Assembly (NCBI RefSeq): GCF_009865405.1
Contig: NZ_WWJY01000272.1
Span: 1 to 38,452 of the forward strand
Direction of reading: 5' to 3'
DNA length: 38,452 nucleotides
DNA from: Streptomyces sp. SID3212
GTDB taxonomy: Bacteria > Actinomycetota > Actinomycetes > Streptomycetales > Streptomycetaceae
The notes beneath the pieces were generated by a model. It was not told where the DNA came from. It saw nothing but the letters and a program-made list of their open reading frames with translations, and searched no databases. The first letter of the stretch is position 1. Every line of letters starts with the position of its first letter. Shown here one piece after another: positions 22,700 to 30,811 of this stretch. The position numbers were made by a program, and so were the translations under genes.

Positions 22700-23206
22700 C
22701 TACTGGGATTCCTCGGAACCGTCCTCGCTCGCTCCAGTGAGCTTGCCGCCGACGAATACCACGCCCAGCCCGAGGGCAGCCGCACCGGCGGCTGCCACCA
22801 CCTTCATCCCCACCCCCAGGAACTGCTTGCTCTCGCTGTCTTTCTCGTACGCCTGTCGCACGTTTTGGTCGAGGCGGTCGTGGAGGGCCTCCCGCTGTGC
22901 CCAGCTGAGGTCGTCCCGACCGAGGTCGTCCCGCAGGGCGTCCCGCTGGTCCTGCGAAGCCTGGTAGAAGTGGTTCTGACTGTTCTCGTTGGCTGCGAGA
23001 GTGGACTTGTGAGCCTCTGTGACCGCATCGATGTCGGCCTTGCCCAGGTCCTTGAAGGCGGGGAACTGCTCGATGAGCTTGAGCCGCACCTCGGTGGCCA
23101 TCTCGGGCATCGCTGCCGCGAACTTGAGCACCTTGTCCTTGGACAGGTTCCGCCAGTTCGGGATGCCCAACTTCCGCTTGACTGCTGCTTCGTTCACGTC
23201 GCCCAT
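22700..23206 (-). CDS. 168-aa helical protein with C-terminal membrane helix
   Basis: Starts at ATG 23206 with GGAG seven bases upstream (a longer open frame reaches 23314). Residues 1-130 are charged and helical, with MGDVNEAAVKRKLGIPNWR, KVLKFAAAMPEMATEVRLKL and SQDQRDALRDDLGRDDLSW, then HDRLDQNVRQAYEKDSESK. Near residue 135 a hydrophobic, Gly/Ala-rich segment (VGMKVVAAAGAAALGLGVVFVGG) looks like one membrane helix, leaving a short acidic tail. No family recognised. It sits among decayed genes but is itself intact, with normal codon use. Confidence 0.7.
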   Translation of the reverse strand: MGDVNEAAVKRKLGIPNWRNLSKDKVLKFAAAMPEMATEVRLKLIEQFPAFKDLGKADIDAVTEAHKSTLAANENSQNHFYQASQDQRDALRDDLGRDDLSWAQREALHDRLDQNVRQAYEKDSESKQFLGVGMKVVAAAGAAALGLGVVFVGGKLTGASEDGSEESQ

Positions 23207-23237
23207 TTCCTGACTCCGCTCGTCGTCCCGTGAGCCA

Positions 23238-23560
23238 TCCCGGATAGTAGCGGTACTCCTCGGCCTGCTCGCCATAACTCTGTGAGCCGTATTCGGGGGG
23301 GCAGGTACACCCACTGCGCGTCAGTGAACGGCACGACCGGGCCCACCGCCGCCTGGTCGGGACGCCGCGCCCGCAGGAGTCAGCCCATCTCTGAAGGCCG
23401 GTCAAGGTCGAGCACCGGGGCCGGCCCCAGGTCGAACTCGCAGATCTCCGTTCCGGCGAACGAGGCATATCCCGTTCCAATTGCAGCCAGACGCACGGCT
23501 CCTCGTTGTCGAGAATGATCCACTCACTGTCGGCACAGCCAACCGCAGCCGTTCGAAGGC
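23238..23560 (-). pseudogene. Decayed hypothetical gene, fragments in three frames
   Basis: Protein-like stretches lie in order on the minus strand but in different frames: RTAAVGCADSEWIILDNEEP and CVWLQLERDMP (about 23555-23466), then GYASFAGTEICEFDLGPAPV and LDLDRPSEMG up to a TGA near 23385, then RARRPDQAAVGPVVPFTDAQ and WVYLPP, then EYGSQSYGEQAEEYRYYPG (to 23238). At least three frame changes or stops are needed. No family assigned. It is probably a dead gene. Confidence 0.4.
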
Positions 23561-23779
23561 TAAGTGCAGGTCTGGCTGCGACCGCACCACCCGTGGAAGC
23601 ACAAGCCCGCAACGGCCTGAGCCAGGGTGGACTCACCTTCAGAGACCAGCACCGCATCGAGCACGTACTCAGGTCAACTGCCCCCAGCACACGCCGGTCC
23701 CGTCAGTTACCCAGATCCAATGGAGGGGTCCTAACGGCCTGCCCTGTGAAGACTGTCGAGTTGGACCGGACGGGAGCCG

Positions 23780-24496
23780 TCACGAGTGATAAAGCACCCG
23801 CACGACCATCGCGTCGCCGGGTAGATCGTCCAGGTAGGCGTTGAACATTCGCTCGTAGTCGTGGCCGCCGCCCTCCACCCACCGCCCGTCGAGGGTGAGC
23901 AGGGCGGGGGTGGGCAGTACGGCGGCCACGTGGCGGGCTACGTAGGTTTCCAGGTCCTCGTCGAAGTGGAAGGCAGGGTCGGAGGTGAAACGCTCCTCCA
24001 GGGCGGGGTCGGCCTCGATCGCTTGGATCAGAGGCTGTTCACGGAAGGCGGCCACGGCCGCCTCCCTGGCGTGCTCGGGCTCCAGGGTCCGGACCCGCTC
24101 GGCGAAGTGGTGGAAGGGGAGAGCACGCGGGTGACGGTCGGCGAAAGCGTGGTACGCCGTCCAGGTGTCGGCCGCCCGGCGGGCCTCCACGGTGCGAGGT
24201 GTGCCCAGATCGAGGACTCCGCGCGGGCCGCCGTGGCAACGGGAGGGTGGCAGGTCGTCGGGGAAATCGGTCCAGTCGTCGTACCGCACGAGCCGGGGGT
24301 CGTTCTCGTGGCCCGGCAGTACCTCGAAGAGACAGCCGGCCCCGGAGACGAACCAGTGGCTCCACTCCCCCACCCAGTCCGGGTGGGGGCGGTCCTGACG
24401 GTCGTACGAGAAGGGGGCCATCACCTGCCCGATCGCCTGCTTCAGCCCATCGGGGGCGACGGGCAGCAGACAAACCGTGATGCGCTGCTTGCCCAT
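23780..24496 (-). CDS. 238-aa hypothetical protein
   Basis: Starts at ATG 24496 with AAAGGAA close upstream. It is a soluble alpha/beta protein opening with MGKQRITVCLLPVAPDGLKQ and AIGQVMAPFSYD, then HPDWVGEWSHWFVSGAGCLF, and a C-terminal VLPTPALLTLDGRWVEGGGH followed by DYERMFNAYLDDLPGDAMVVRV. The first part (YDRQD...W...G) and the ending with an active-looking LDG.W.E resemble Streptomyces proteins of unknown function found near phage or conjugative genes. No catalytic motif is obvious. It is convergent with nothing and probably monocistronic. Confidence 0.75.
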   Translation of the reverse strand: MGKQRITVCLLPVAPDGLKQAIGQVMAPFSYDRQDRPHPDWVGEWSHWFVSGAGCLFEVLPGHENDPRLVRYDDWTDFPDDLPPSRCHGGPRGVLDLGTPRTVEARRAADTWTAYHAFADRHPRALPFHHFAERVRTLEPEHAREAAVAAFREQPLIQAIEADPALEERFTSDPAFHFDEDLETYVARHVAAVLPTPALLTLDGRWVEGGGHDYERMFNAYLDDLPGDAMVVRVLYHS

Positions 24497-24577
24497 GGCG
24501 TTCCTTTCTGTGGTGCGGTCCGTGCACGGTCGTACGGTGTGGTCTGGCGCGCGACCCACTCGGGCTGGCCGCGCCGG

Positions 24578-24691
24578 TCAGGCGATCGGCGGAGGGCCGC
24601 AGGAGACAAGGATGTCGTGGCAGCCACGTTCCAGGGTCTTCCAGCCCTCCCGGATGAGCGCCAGGTCGCCGAGAATGCCGTCGCCGTTCAT
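24578..24691 (-). CDS. Possible 37-aa ORF or gene fragment
   Basis: MNGDGILGDLALIREGWKTL then ERGCHDILVSC and GPPPIA reads like authentic protein, but there is no clear ribosome site and the upstream frame gives poor sequence. It may be the tail of a lost gene. It lies upstream of the 238-aa gene on the same strand. Confidence 0.22.
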   Translation of the reverse strand: MNGDGILGDLALIREGWKTLERGCHDILVSCGPPPIA

Positions 24692-24922
24692 CAGCTTGCC
24701 GCCGAGACAGCCGCCCGTCGCGCCTTCCGCCGCGGACTCACCACCGCGCACATCGCCGATCACCCTGACGTTGCCCGCCCGGCGCGGCGACAACCTGTCG
24801 GACGTCGGCGTGCCGCGAGCCGAACCTGCGGGGCTCGGGCCGGTGGCCGGCCCGGGCCCGGCTCTCGAGGCACTTTGGCTTCTCGGCGCAACTGTCGGCG
24901 CGGTCGGGGAGTCGTACCCGCA

Positions 24923-25540
24923 GTGATCGAGGAACGTGAGCAGCGCAGCGGGGGGTTGTCGGCGGCCGTCTCCAGGGCCGTGTGCGGCGGGAGCCTGGTT
25001 CTCGCTGCCGTGGCGAGTTGGAGCGGCCTCCTGCTGGTCGTGCAGGGGCGGGTGCTCCCCGGGTGGGGGGTGAGTGCGGTTCTCCTGGTCTTGGCGCTCG
25101 TTCTCCGAAGGGTCGTCAGCCGGGTGGGCCGGCCGGCGGGGGCTTCCAGGCTCCTGCGTAAGCGAGCCGTGTGGGCGCAGCTGGGCAACGGTCTGCTGAT
25201 CGTCATGGCGGTGCTTGGCACCGTATGGGGAGCGGCGGACGATCTGATCTCGAACGCGGAGTACCACGTGCTGCGCCCCGCGGGCCTGGAAGGCTGCACG
25301 GCCGTGGTGCGGGAGACGTCCTTTCTCTCGATTGGCAAGGGCGAGGCATACGCGGTGGGGCGCACCGGCCTGGCCCTGGGCGAGTCGGGATCGTGGACGG
25401 TCGATGATGGTTACCGGCCCGTCGAGGCAGGCACGTACGAGTTGAACTGGGGTCGGGACGGCGGCCTTCTACGAATCAGCGGCACGAGCACCGATCCCGT
25501 TGTCCGTGGCGGATCCGCCGACATCCACTGCGGGTGGTGA
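24923..25540 (+). CDS. Membrane protein with C-terminal exposed domain
   Basis: About 205 residues. Two hydrophobic segments at about residues 15-60 (GGSLVLAAVASWSGLLLVV, LPGWGVSAVLLVLALVLRRV) and one near 90 (LGNGLLIVMAVLGTVWGAADD) anchor it. The C-terminal 100 residues (VLRPAGLEGCTAVVRETSFL, then VGRTGLALGESGSWTVDDGY and RPVEAGTYELNWG) are beta-rich and contain two Cys, likely outside the cell. GTG 24923 is chosen after a GGGGAG about 11 bases upstream; the much longer frame that starts near 23861 is a shadow of the opposite gene. No family recognised. Confidence 0.6.
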   Translation: MIEEREQRSGGLSAAVSRAVCGGSLVLAAVASWSGLLLVVQGRVLPGWGVSAVLLVLALVLRRVVSRVGRPAGASRLLRKRAVWAQLGNGLLIVMAVLGTVWGAADDLISNAEYHVLRPAGLEGCTAVVRETSFLSIGKGEAYAVGRTGLALGESGSWTVDDGYRPVEAGTYELNWGRDGGLLRISGTSTDPVVRGGSADIHCGW

Positions 25541-25844
25541 GGCCGGCAGGAGAGCGCCGCACCTGGCCCCTCCACGGGGACCGCGTACCACTACGTTCCA
25601 TTCGTATTGGTGAACAGCGGTCACTGGGCGCACCATCCGGCTGCCGACCAGACGCTCAAGTGTCCTGGCCCGTAGTGTGCCTGATGCCCAATCCCCCCGC
25701 TCTGCGCGCACCGTGGTGTGGTGTCCTTGACGCTGGCTTCCGGCGAGGAACGTGGCGACTTCTTACTGTTCAGGCGTCTACTGCGACCGCTTCACCAGAG
25801 GCAGGAAACAACACCAATTGGCCGCCGTCACTGTTTCCCTGGCA
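25541..25844. other. Gap before the left direct repeat
   Basis: About 300 bases with no convincing gene. A weak plus-strand frame (ATG 25752, MATSYCSGVYCDRFTRGRK) runs into the repeat but has no ribosome site. Confidence 0.4.
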
Positions 25845-26235
25845 GACGGCTCAAACATTGCCCTGATGTCACAGACCACGGTCCCTGTTCCAGCGACTCA
25901 CGTGAGCCGCGTAGAAGAAGTTACCGATGCCTGCGGTGAACATCAGCAGCCAGAAGTGAGCCCATAGCGACTGACGTCGACGTCTCAGAGACGCCCCGCC
26001 GGCGAATGCCGCAGCCGATGCGGCGGCGGAGGTGGTGGTGGTGTTATTGATGATGATCGTCGGAGGTTGTCGGTAAGTCTGATCAGGGTGCTGGTCCGGC
26101 GGCGTCGTCACGCTGCGTTGACTCCTCAAAGTGCTGGGTACGGTGGGCGGGAACGAAACGCAACGTAGAAGCACCACGTGATCACCGAGGCCAAGTCCCC
26201 CACGCTTCACCCGATCGGGGACGACTCTCACTCCC
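25845..26235. repeat. Left copy of ~0.4-kb imperfect direct repeat
   Basis: Aligns with 34298-34560. It shares the 3' end of a small membrane-protein gene (reading ...FFYAAHVSRWNRDRGL on the minus strand) and the flank GATCACCGAGG... to CTCTCACTCCCT. This copy is complete; the right copy lacks roughly 135 bp between the first GATGAT and the second GAT, including the gene's start. Confidence 0.85.
25869..26111 (-). CDS. 80-aa small membrane protein
   Basis: GTG 26111 with GGAG about ten bases upstream. The first 35 residues are polar (TTPPDQHPDQTYRQPPTIII then NNTTTTSAAASAAAFAGG), followed by a basic SLRRRRQS and one long hydrophobic helix (LWAHFWLLMFTAGIGNFFYAAHVSRW). The layout, a disordered N-terminus with PPTIIINN, then a C-terminal helix, recalls Streptomyces small membrane proteins of unknown function. 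A truncated paralogue lies at 34321, part of the direct repeat. Monocistronic. Confidence 0.65.
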   Translation of the reverse strand: MTTPPDQHPDQTYRQPPTIIINNTTTTSAAASAAAFAGGASLRRRRQSLWAHFWLLMFTAGIGNFFYAAHVSRWNRDRGL

Positions 26236-26435
26236 TCGCCGCCCTCGGTCGTCCAGGTTCCCTCTCATTCAGTCGCGTTCGCGGCGCTCAGGTGAGCTCA
26301 GGTCGATGGCTGAGTTCAGTAGTCAGCCAAGCCTCCCAGCCCATCCGACACGGCGAGTTCCGCCCTGACAGGGCAGCTCACGCCAGAGCTACATTCCCGC
26401 TCGCGCTCGCCCGTACACGAGCTTCGGAGCGCACG

Positions 26436-26461
26436 GTGCTACAGAGTGCTACCCTGGAGCA
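26436..26461 (+). promoter_or_regulatory. TA-operon promoter with repeated GTGCTAC, probably leaderless
   Basis: GTGCTAC at 26436-26442 and again at 26446-26452, 10 bp apart. The second copy overlaps TACCCT (26450-26455), an extended -10 (TGC-TACCCT), whose predicted start is base 26462, the A of the antitoxin ATG. The repeats suit binding by the antitoxin itself. Confidence 0.55.
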
Positions 26462-26731
26462 ATGTCAGCCCAGCCGGAGATCACCCAACGTGACCTGCGC
26501 AGCCGTTCCAAAGAGATCATGGACGCCGTCCAGGGCGGGCAGTCCTTCACTGTCACTCGCGACGGGCACCAGATCGGCGAGTTGATCCCCTTGCGCAGGC
26601 GTCGGCGGTTCGTCCCGCGTTCGGAGTTCGCCGCCATGTCCCGTACCGCGTCGGACGTCTCGCTGGAGGCGTTCCGGTCCGACCAGGACGCGACGGCCGA
26701 GCAGGAGACGGACGACCCCTATGCCCGCTGA
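26462..26731 (+). CDS. Phd/YefM-family antitoxin
   Basis: An 89-residue antitoxin of the prevent-host-death type. The N-terminal DNA-binding and dimer fold shows EITQRDLRSRSKEIMDAVQGG, then SFTVTRDGHQIGELIPLRRR, the pattern of Phd/YefM (start MSA...TQRDLR..S..IMDAV..G..F.VTR.G..IGEL.P). The C-terminal half, ending ETDDPYAR, is acidic and would wrap and inhibit the toxin. It overlaps the PIN toxin gene by 11 bases, so translation is coupled. Neutralisation and autoregulation are family knowledge; the promoter repeats fit. Confidence 0.9.
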   Translation: MSAQPEITQRDLRSRSKEIMDAVQGGQSFTVTRDGHQIGELIPLRRRRRFVPRSEFAAMSRTASDVSLEAFRSDQDATAEQETDDPYAR

Positions 26732-27179
26732 ATACGCTCAGGGCCTGCTGGACACCAACATCGTGATCCTGCGCAAGTGGCTCGATCCCCAGGAACTCCC
26801 TGCCGAGGTGGCGATCAGCGCCGTCACCCTGGCAGAGCTCTCCGCGGGCCCGCACGAGGTGCGCAGGAACGAGGAACAGAAGGACTACGACGAGCACACG
26901 GAACGAGGTCGCCGCCTCGACATCCTGCAACGCGCCGAGAACGAGTTCGACCCCATCCCCTTCGACACCGAAGCCGCCCGCGTCTACGGAAGAGTATGTG
27001 CGGCCGTGATCGGTGCCGGCCGCAAACCCCGCCGCCGGATCGCGGATCTCATGATCGCCGCCATTGCCATCGCCGAAGAACTACCGCTCTTCACCACCAA
27101 CCCCGACGACTACAAGGGCCTCGACGGACTGCTGACCGTCGTACCCGTCACCCGGCCCACCGTCCTGCACGACCGGTAA
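26721..27179 (+). CDS. PIN-domain (VapC-like) toxin
   Basis: A 152-residue PIN ribonuclease. Acidic catalytic residues: Asp11 in LLDTNIVIL, Glu39 in SAVTLAELSAG, Asp109 in RIADLMIAAIA, and the C-terminal TTNPDDY (Asp129/130). VapC toxins cut tRNA or rRNA and stop translation. The ATG at 26721 lies inside the antitoxin's last codons. A typical VapBC arrangement, although the antitoxin here is Phd-like. Such pairs often stabilise accessory DNA, consistent with the location between two direct repeats. Confidence 0.9.
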   Translation: MPAEYAQGLLDTNIVILRKWLDPQELPAEVAISAVTLAELSAGPHEVRRNEEQKDYDEHTERGRRLDILQRAENEFDPIPFDTEAARVYGRVCAAVIGAGRKPRRRIADLMIAAIAIAEELPLFTTNPDDYKGLDGLLTVVPVTRPTVLHDR

Positions 27180-27454
27180 GGCTCGCTCGCCGCGCCACTT
27201 CCGCGCCGCGCTCAGCGGTACGGAGCGGTCAACCACGGGCACGGACCGGCCGAGTCCGGGACAGCGCGGCCCAGCAGGTCCTGGACCTCGTCGGCCGCGA
27301 GAATGTGCGCCTGCGTGCGGTCGGCACCGTGAGTTCCCGTATCCGCCACCACCACCAGACGATGATCTACATCCGGTAGTATCGCGCGACCTGATCGACG
27401 CCCGGCCGGCCGTGAGCCCGGGCGCCTCCGCATGTCTGAAGGGCCCCTGCGACT

Positions 27455-29515
27455 GTGACAGTCCGTACCCGCCGTGCGACTCTGGTTACCGCCGGAAGCG
27501 TTCTTGTCGCCAGTACCTTTGCCACCGCCTCCCCGGCCGCTGCCGCCGTGACCTGCGCCTCCCCCACGTGGAAGGCGCAGTTCTACGCCAACACCACCTT
27601 CAGCGGCACGCCGAAGCTCACCGCGTGCGACTCGGTGATCGACGAGAAATACGGCACGGGTGACCCCGCCGGCGTCACATTGCCCAGGGACAACTTCAGC
27701 GTGCGCTGGACAATGAGCCGCAACTTCGGCTCCGGGGGGCCGTTCTCGTTCGCTGCGGAGGCACAGGACGGCGTGCGCGTCTACGTCGACGGCATACGCA
27801 AGGTCGACATGTGGAAGAACGTCTCCAGCACCCAGAAGAAGACGGTCAACGTCACCATCCCCTCCGGCAGCCACACCATCCGCGTCGACTTCGTCACCTG
27901 GACGGGCTCCGCCAACGTCAAGTTCTCGTACGGCCCCCGCACCCCGTCCACCGTCGACAAGGTCAAGCCACTCGCTCCCACGGGCACGAGCGTCGCTTAC
28001 AGCACCAGCACGCTCAAGGCGACGGTCCGCTGGTCGAAGAACGCCGAGATCGACCTCGCCGGCTACCGGATCTACCGCCGCCTGGCCGGGGCGAGCGAGT
28101 ACAAGCTGGTCAGCGGATCCAGTCTGCTGACCGGGACCTCCTTCACGGACACCCCGCCCGCCACCGGCCAGTCCTTCTACTACGAGGTCCGCGCCATCGA
28201 CAAGGCGGGCAACATCTCGACCGGCAGCACCGACCAGAAGGCCGTCACGCTCGACCGGACCATACCCGCCGCGCCCAAAGGGGTCGACGCGAACTGGGCC
28301 ATCGGCCCGGTCAGCCAGGTCCAGCTGTCCTGGCCCGCCAACACCGAGCCTGACCTTGCCGGGTACCGGATCCACCGGTCCACCGTCCGTCCCGTCGTCG
28401 TCACCGCAGCAAATCGGGTGAGTGGCAGCGCGCCGCTCACTAGTTCCTGGTACACCGAAACACCACCGCCCACCGGCGCCGACTACCACTACGTCGTCAC
28501 CGCCGTGGACACCAACGGCAACGAGTCCGCCCCCTCGGGGACGGCCAGCTTCTCCACCTTCGACAAGACCGCTCCCGCGAACCAGGCGGTCCAGCTCCAG
28601 GGCACCGGCGGCGAGGCCGGCGTCACTTTGAGCTGGGCCCACTCACAGACGCCCAGCCCGGACTTCGCGGGCTACACGATCTGGCGGTCGACGAAGCCCC
28701 GCTCGTCCGGCGCCCGCGGCACGGCCATCTGGAACGGGGTGCTCAACACCACGTACACCGACGCCAGCGCCGTACCCGGCATCACGTACTACTACTGGCT
28801 CGATGCCTGCGACAGGTCGTACAACTGTGCCGCCCCGTCCGCCGAGGCCCAGGTGGTATTCGCCGCCGACACCACCCCGCCGGGCCCGGTCACCGGGCTG
28901 ACCGCACAGTCCCGCGAGAACGGCGTCCAACTCCACTGGGACAGGAGCACCGCAGCCGACGGTGACCAGTACGAGGTCTACCGGGGCAGGCTCGTTGACG
29001 GGCAGTGGGCCTACACCCTGATCTTCACGACCGGACGCATGGTCGATTTCCCCAGCCTCCAGTACCTGGACCGGACGCTGCCGGACGGCGAGTCCGCGCG
29101 CTACAGCGTGGTGGCCGTCGACCGCTGGGGCAACAAGCGTGCGCCGCACGAGGCTGCGGTGACGCCTGAGTTCACCGAGCTGGACGTCCGCCCCACCGTC
29201 GCACCGGCCCCCGGCGGCGTGATCACCGATCTCCAAGTCACCGACTACGGTTGGGTGCGCTGGGACCTCACGGCCGACGCCAACGAGCAGGGCGCCAGGA
29301 CCAGTGGCTTCCACGTCTACCGCTGGAACCGGGCCGAGGGCGTCTTCGAGCGGCTGACCGCCGAGCCGGTGCCGTACGACCCGGCGGACACAAGTCTGGT
29401 GGAGTACGACGACTACTCGATGCCGCAGGGCACCACCACCTTCTACCGGGTGACCGCCATGTACGAGGACGGTACGGAATCCCCCGCCTCGGAGACCTAC
29501 AGCGTCGCCTGGTAG
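27455..29515 (+). CDS. Secreted PA14-fibronectin III protein (paralogue 1)
   Basis: A 686-residue exported protein. The signal peptide (MTVRTRRATLVTAGSVLVAS then ATASPAAAA) is cleaved near residue 31. A PA14-like carbohydrate-binding domain follows to about 175 (WKAQFYANTTFSGTPKLTAC, then YGTGDPAGVTLPRDNFSVRW, DGVRVYVDGIRKVDMWKN). Then come five fibronectin III-like domains beginning near VRWSKNAEIDLAGYRIYRR, QLSWPANTEPDLAGYRI, TLSWAHSQTPSPDFAGY, QLHWDRSTAADGDQYEV and VRWDLTADANEQG. No enzyme domain, sortase motif or anchor was seen, so it is likely released or loosely attached, binding sugar or surface polymer. GTG 27455 follows GAAGGG with wide spacing. It has a close paralogue at 30812. 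Confidence 0.85.
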   Translation: MTVRTRRATLVTAGSVLVASTFATASPAAAAVTCASPTWKAQFYANTTFSGTPKLTACDSVIDEKYGTGDPAGVTLPRDNFSVRWTMSRNFGSGGPFSFAAEAQDGVRVYVDGIRKVDMWKNVSSTQKKTVNVTIPSGSHTIRVDFVTWTGSANVKFSYGPRTPSTVDKVKPLAPTGTSVAYSTSTLKATVRWSKNAEIDLAGYRIYRRLAGASEYKLVSGSSLLTGTSFTDTPPATGQSFYYEVRAIDKAGNISTGSTDQKAVTLDRTIPAAPKGVDANWAIGPVSQVQLSWPANTEPDLAGYRIHRSTVRPVVVTAANRVSGSAPLTSSWYTETPPPTGADYHYVVTAVDTNGNESAPSGTASFSTFDKTAPANQAVQLQGTGGEAGVTLSWAHSQTPSPDFAGYTIWRSTKPRSSGARGTAIWNGVLNTTYTDASAVPGITYYYWLDACDRSYNCAAPSAEAQVVFAADTTPPGPVTGLTAQSRENGVQLHWDRSTAADGDQYEVYRGRLVDGQWAYTLIFTTGRMVDFPSLQYLDRTLPDGESARYSVVAVDRWGNKRAPHEAAVTPEFTELDVRPTVAPAPGGVITDLQVTDYGWVRWDLTADANEQGARTSGFHVYRWNRAEGVFERLTAEPVPYDPADTSLVEYDDYSMPQGTTTFYRVTAMYEDGTESPASETYSVAW

Positions 29516-29778
29516 ACGCCGACGCGCCATCGGGACTGCTCGCCGGGACTGCATGCAGCCGGTGGGCGAGGCCGTCCCGCCGCCTGTCGTAGATCGGCGG
29601 AACATCGGGCGCTGGGGTGATCGGCCTGGGTACCTGTCCGGCGTTCAGCAGCCGGAGTAGCAGGCTCTTCAGCAGACGCCGCTGCCCCCTCTGGCCGTGG
29701 CCGCGTCCCGAGCGGCGTCGGCGTCGTCCATGGGATGCGGTGCGTGCCGGGCCCTTGCCGCATCCCATGGACGCCTCG

Positions 29779-29883
29779 TCAGTCGAAGAGTCCTTCGACG
29801 ACCTCTTCGGCGACCTCGCCGCCGATCTCTTCGGCCGTCTCTTCCGCGATCTCCTCGATGAGTTCTCCGAAGATGTCGTCCAT
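29779..29883 (-). CDS. 34-aa highly acidic peptide gene
   Basis: ATG 29883 has AAGGA eight bases upstream, an excellent site. The peptide MDDIFGELIEEIAEETAEEI then GGEVAEEVVEGLFD is nearly half Glu/Asp, with heptad-like EEI/VAEE repeats that predict an amphipathic helix. On the other strand the same bases also encode a long open frame (FDDLFGDLAADLFGRLFRDL style), so strand choice rests on the ribosome site. It lies between the two PA14-FN3 paralogues, pointing leftwards. Function unknown; a charge-mimic or inhibitor peptide would be speculation. Confidence 0.5.
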   Translation of the reverse strand: MDDIFGELIEEIAEETAEEIGGEVAEEVVEGLFD

Positions 29884-30274
29884 GTGTTGATTCCTTCTTG
29901 TCGGCGTGGCTGACCCGTGACACGCGTGAGGTGGCTGCGGGGTCTTGAGCATCCCTTCAACGTGCCGTCCGTGGAGGCGAGTTCCCAGAAAATCTTCCTT
30001 GTTCGGCGGCAACCAGGTCCGCCGGACCGCCACACCGGCTGACCCCCGTGACCTGGCCGGGGTGGTGCGGCGTCCCGTTCGCGTTCGCGGGAACCTCACC
30101 ATGGGTCGGCCGTGCCACAGCGTGCCGGTCGGAGCGGTGTACTGAGGTCTCGAACCGGCGTTGAGCCCACACCATCTCGTTCAGGCCGCGGGATGGCGGC
30201 AAGCGTTGTGGGCTCACGTCCCGTCCACCTTCGGCCCGGGCACAGCTGGTGCGTCCTGCGCTAGCGTCCGGAGC
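29884..30274. other. Gap with shared 16-mer
   Basis: About 390 bases with no convincing gene. CGTGCCACAGCGTGCC at 30111-30126 also occurs at 19567-19582 near att copy 3. It is GC-rich and otherwise featureless; it likely includes promoters of the peptide gene (left) and of 30275 (right). Confidence 0.4.
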
Positions 30275-30736
30275 GTGGGAAGACGCAGGATATGGGTCCA
30301 ACTGGCCACCTTCACCGCTGTGTCGGCGGTGTTGTTGGTGGGCGTACCGGCCGGGTACTTCCTGTTCATGTACGGATGCGGGCAGAAGGAGGACGGGCTC
30401 GCGACGGCGATGGCAGGCGATCCGGTGCTCGGCGCGACTCCGGCGGCGGCCGAGAAGGGCGAGCCGTACAGGGGGTGCGACGACGACGATCTATTCGTGT
30501 ACGCGGGGACGGACTACCGGTACGGCGGTACCCGGCAAAGCGTCCTCGACCATTACCGAGAGAGCGCACAGGCGAACGGCTGGCGATCGCGGCCCGTTCG
30601 TGGAGACGAATCGGTGTCCGACTGCTTCACCAAGCGGATAGGCGGCACCACTGCGTATCTCACAGTGCAAGGTCCGGAGAACGGCACTGTCCAGGCTGAG
30701 ATCGTCGCGGACCACGCCCGTTCGGATTGGTGCTGA
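30275..30736 (+). CDS. 153-aa membrane-anchored or exported hypothetical
   Basis: GTG 30275 opens a frame with a short basic start (GRRRIWV), a hydrophobic helix QLATFTAVSAVLLVGVPAGYF and then a polar domain with cysteines (YGCGQKE, RGCDDDD, DCFTKRI, DWC). The domain ends with SVLDHYRESAQANGWRSRPV, then TKRIGGTTAYLTVQGPENGT, reminiscent of Streptomyces lipoprotein-like or anchored domains of unknown function. GGAG is only one base from GTG; TAGCGT at 30262-30267 lies where a -10 element would put the transcript start on the GTG, suggesting leaderless translation. An upstream in-frame start at 30161 is less likely. Confidence 0.6.
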   Translation: MGRRRIWVQLATFTAVSAVLLVGVPAGYFLFMYGCGQKEDGLATAMAGDPVLGATPAAAEKGEPYRGCDDDDLFVYAGTDYRYGGTRQSVLDHYRESAQANGWRSRPVRGDESVSDCFTKRIGGTTAYLTVQGPENGTVQAEIVADHARSDWC

Positions 30737-30811
30737 CCCCATCGATCGCTCCCCCTGTGAAAATTGCCTGAAGGCGGAAGTGAGCCGTGCCCTGCCGCGT
30801 GCCCTCGCTCC

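Noticed and set aside
23861..24922. 5' half of the long plus frame that ends at 25540
   Set aside because: Antisense to the 238-aa gene, which has a good ribosome site; only the part from GTG 24923 looks like protein.
29268..29768. Leftward frame starting MGCGKGPARTASHGRR after the acidic peptide
   Set aside because: It has a possible GAGG site, but it overlaps the end of the PA14-FN3 gene by about 250 bases and is Arg/Pro-rich shadow sequence; not called.
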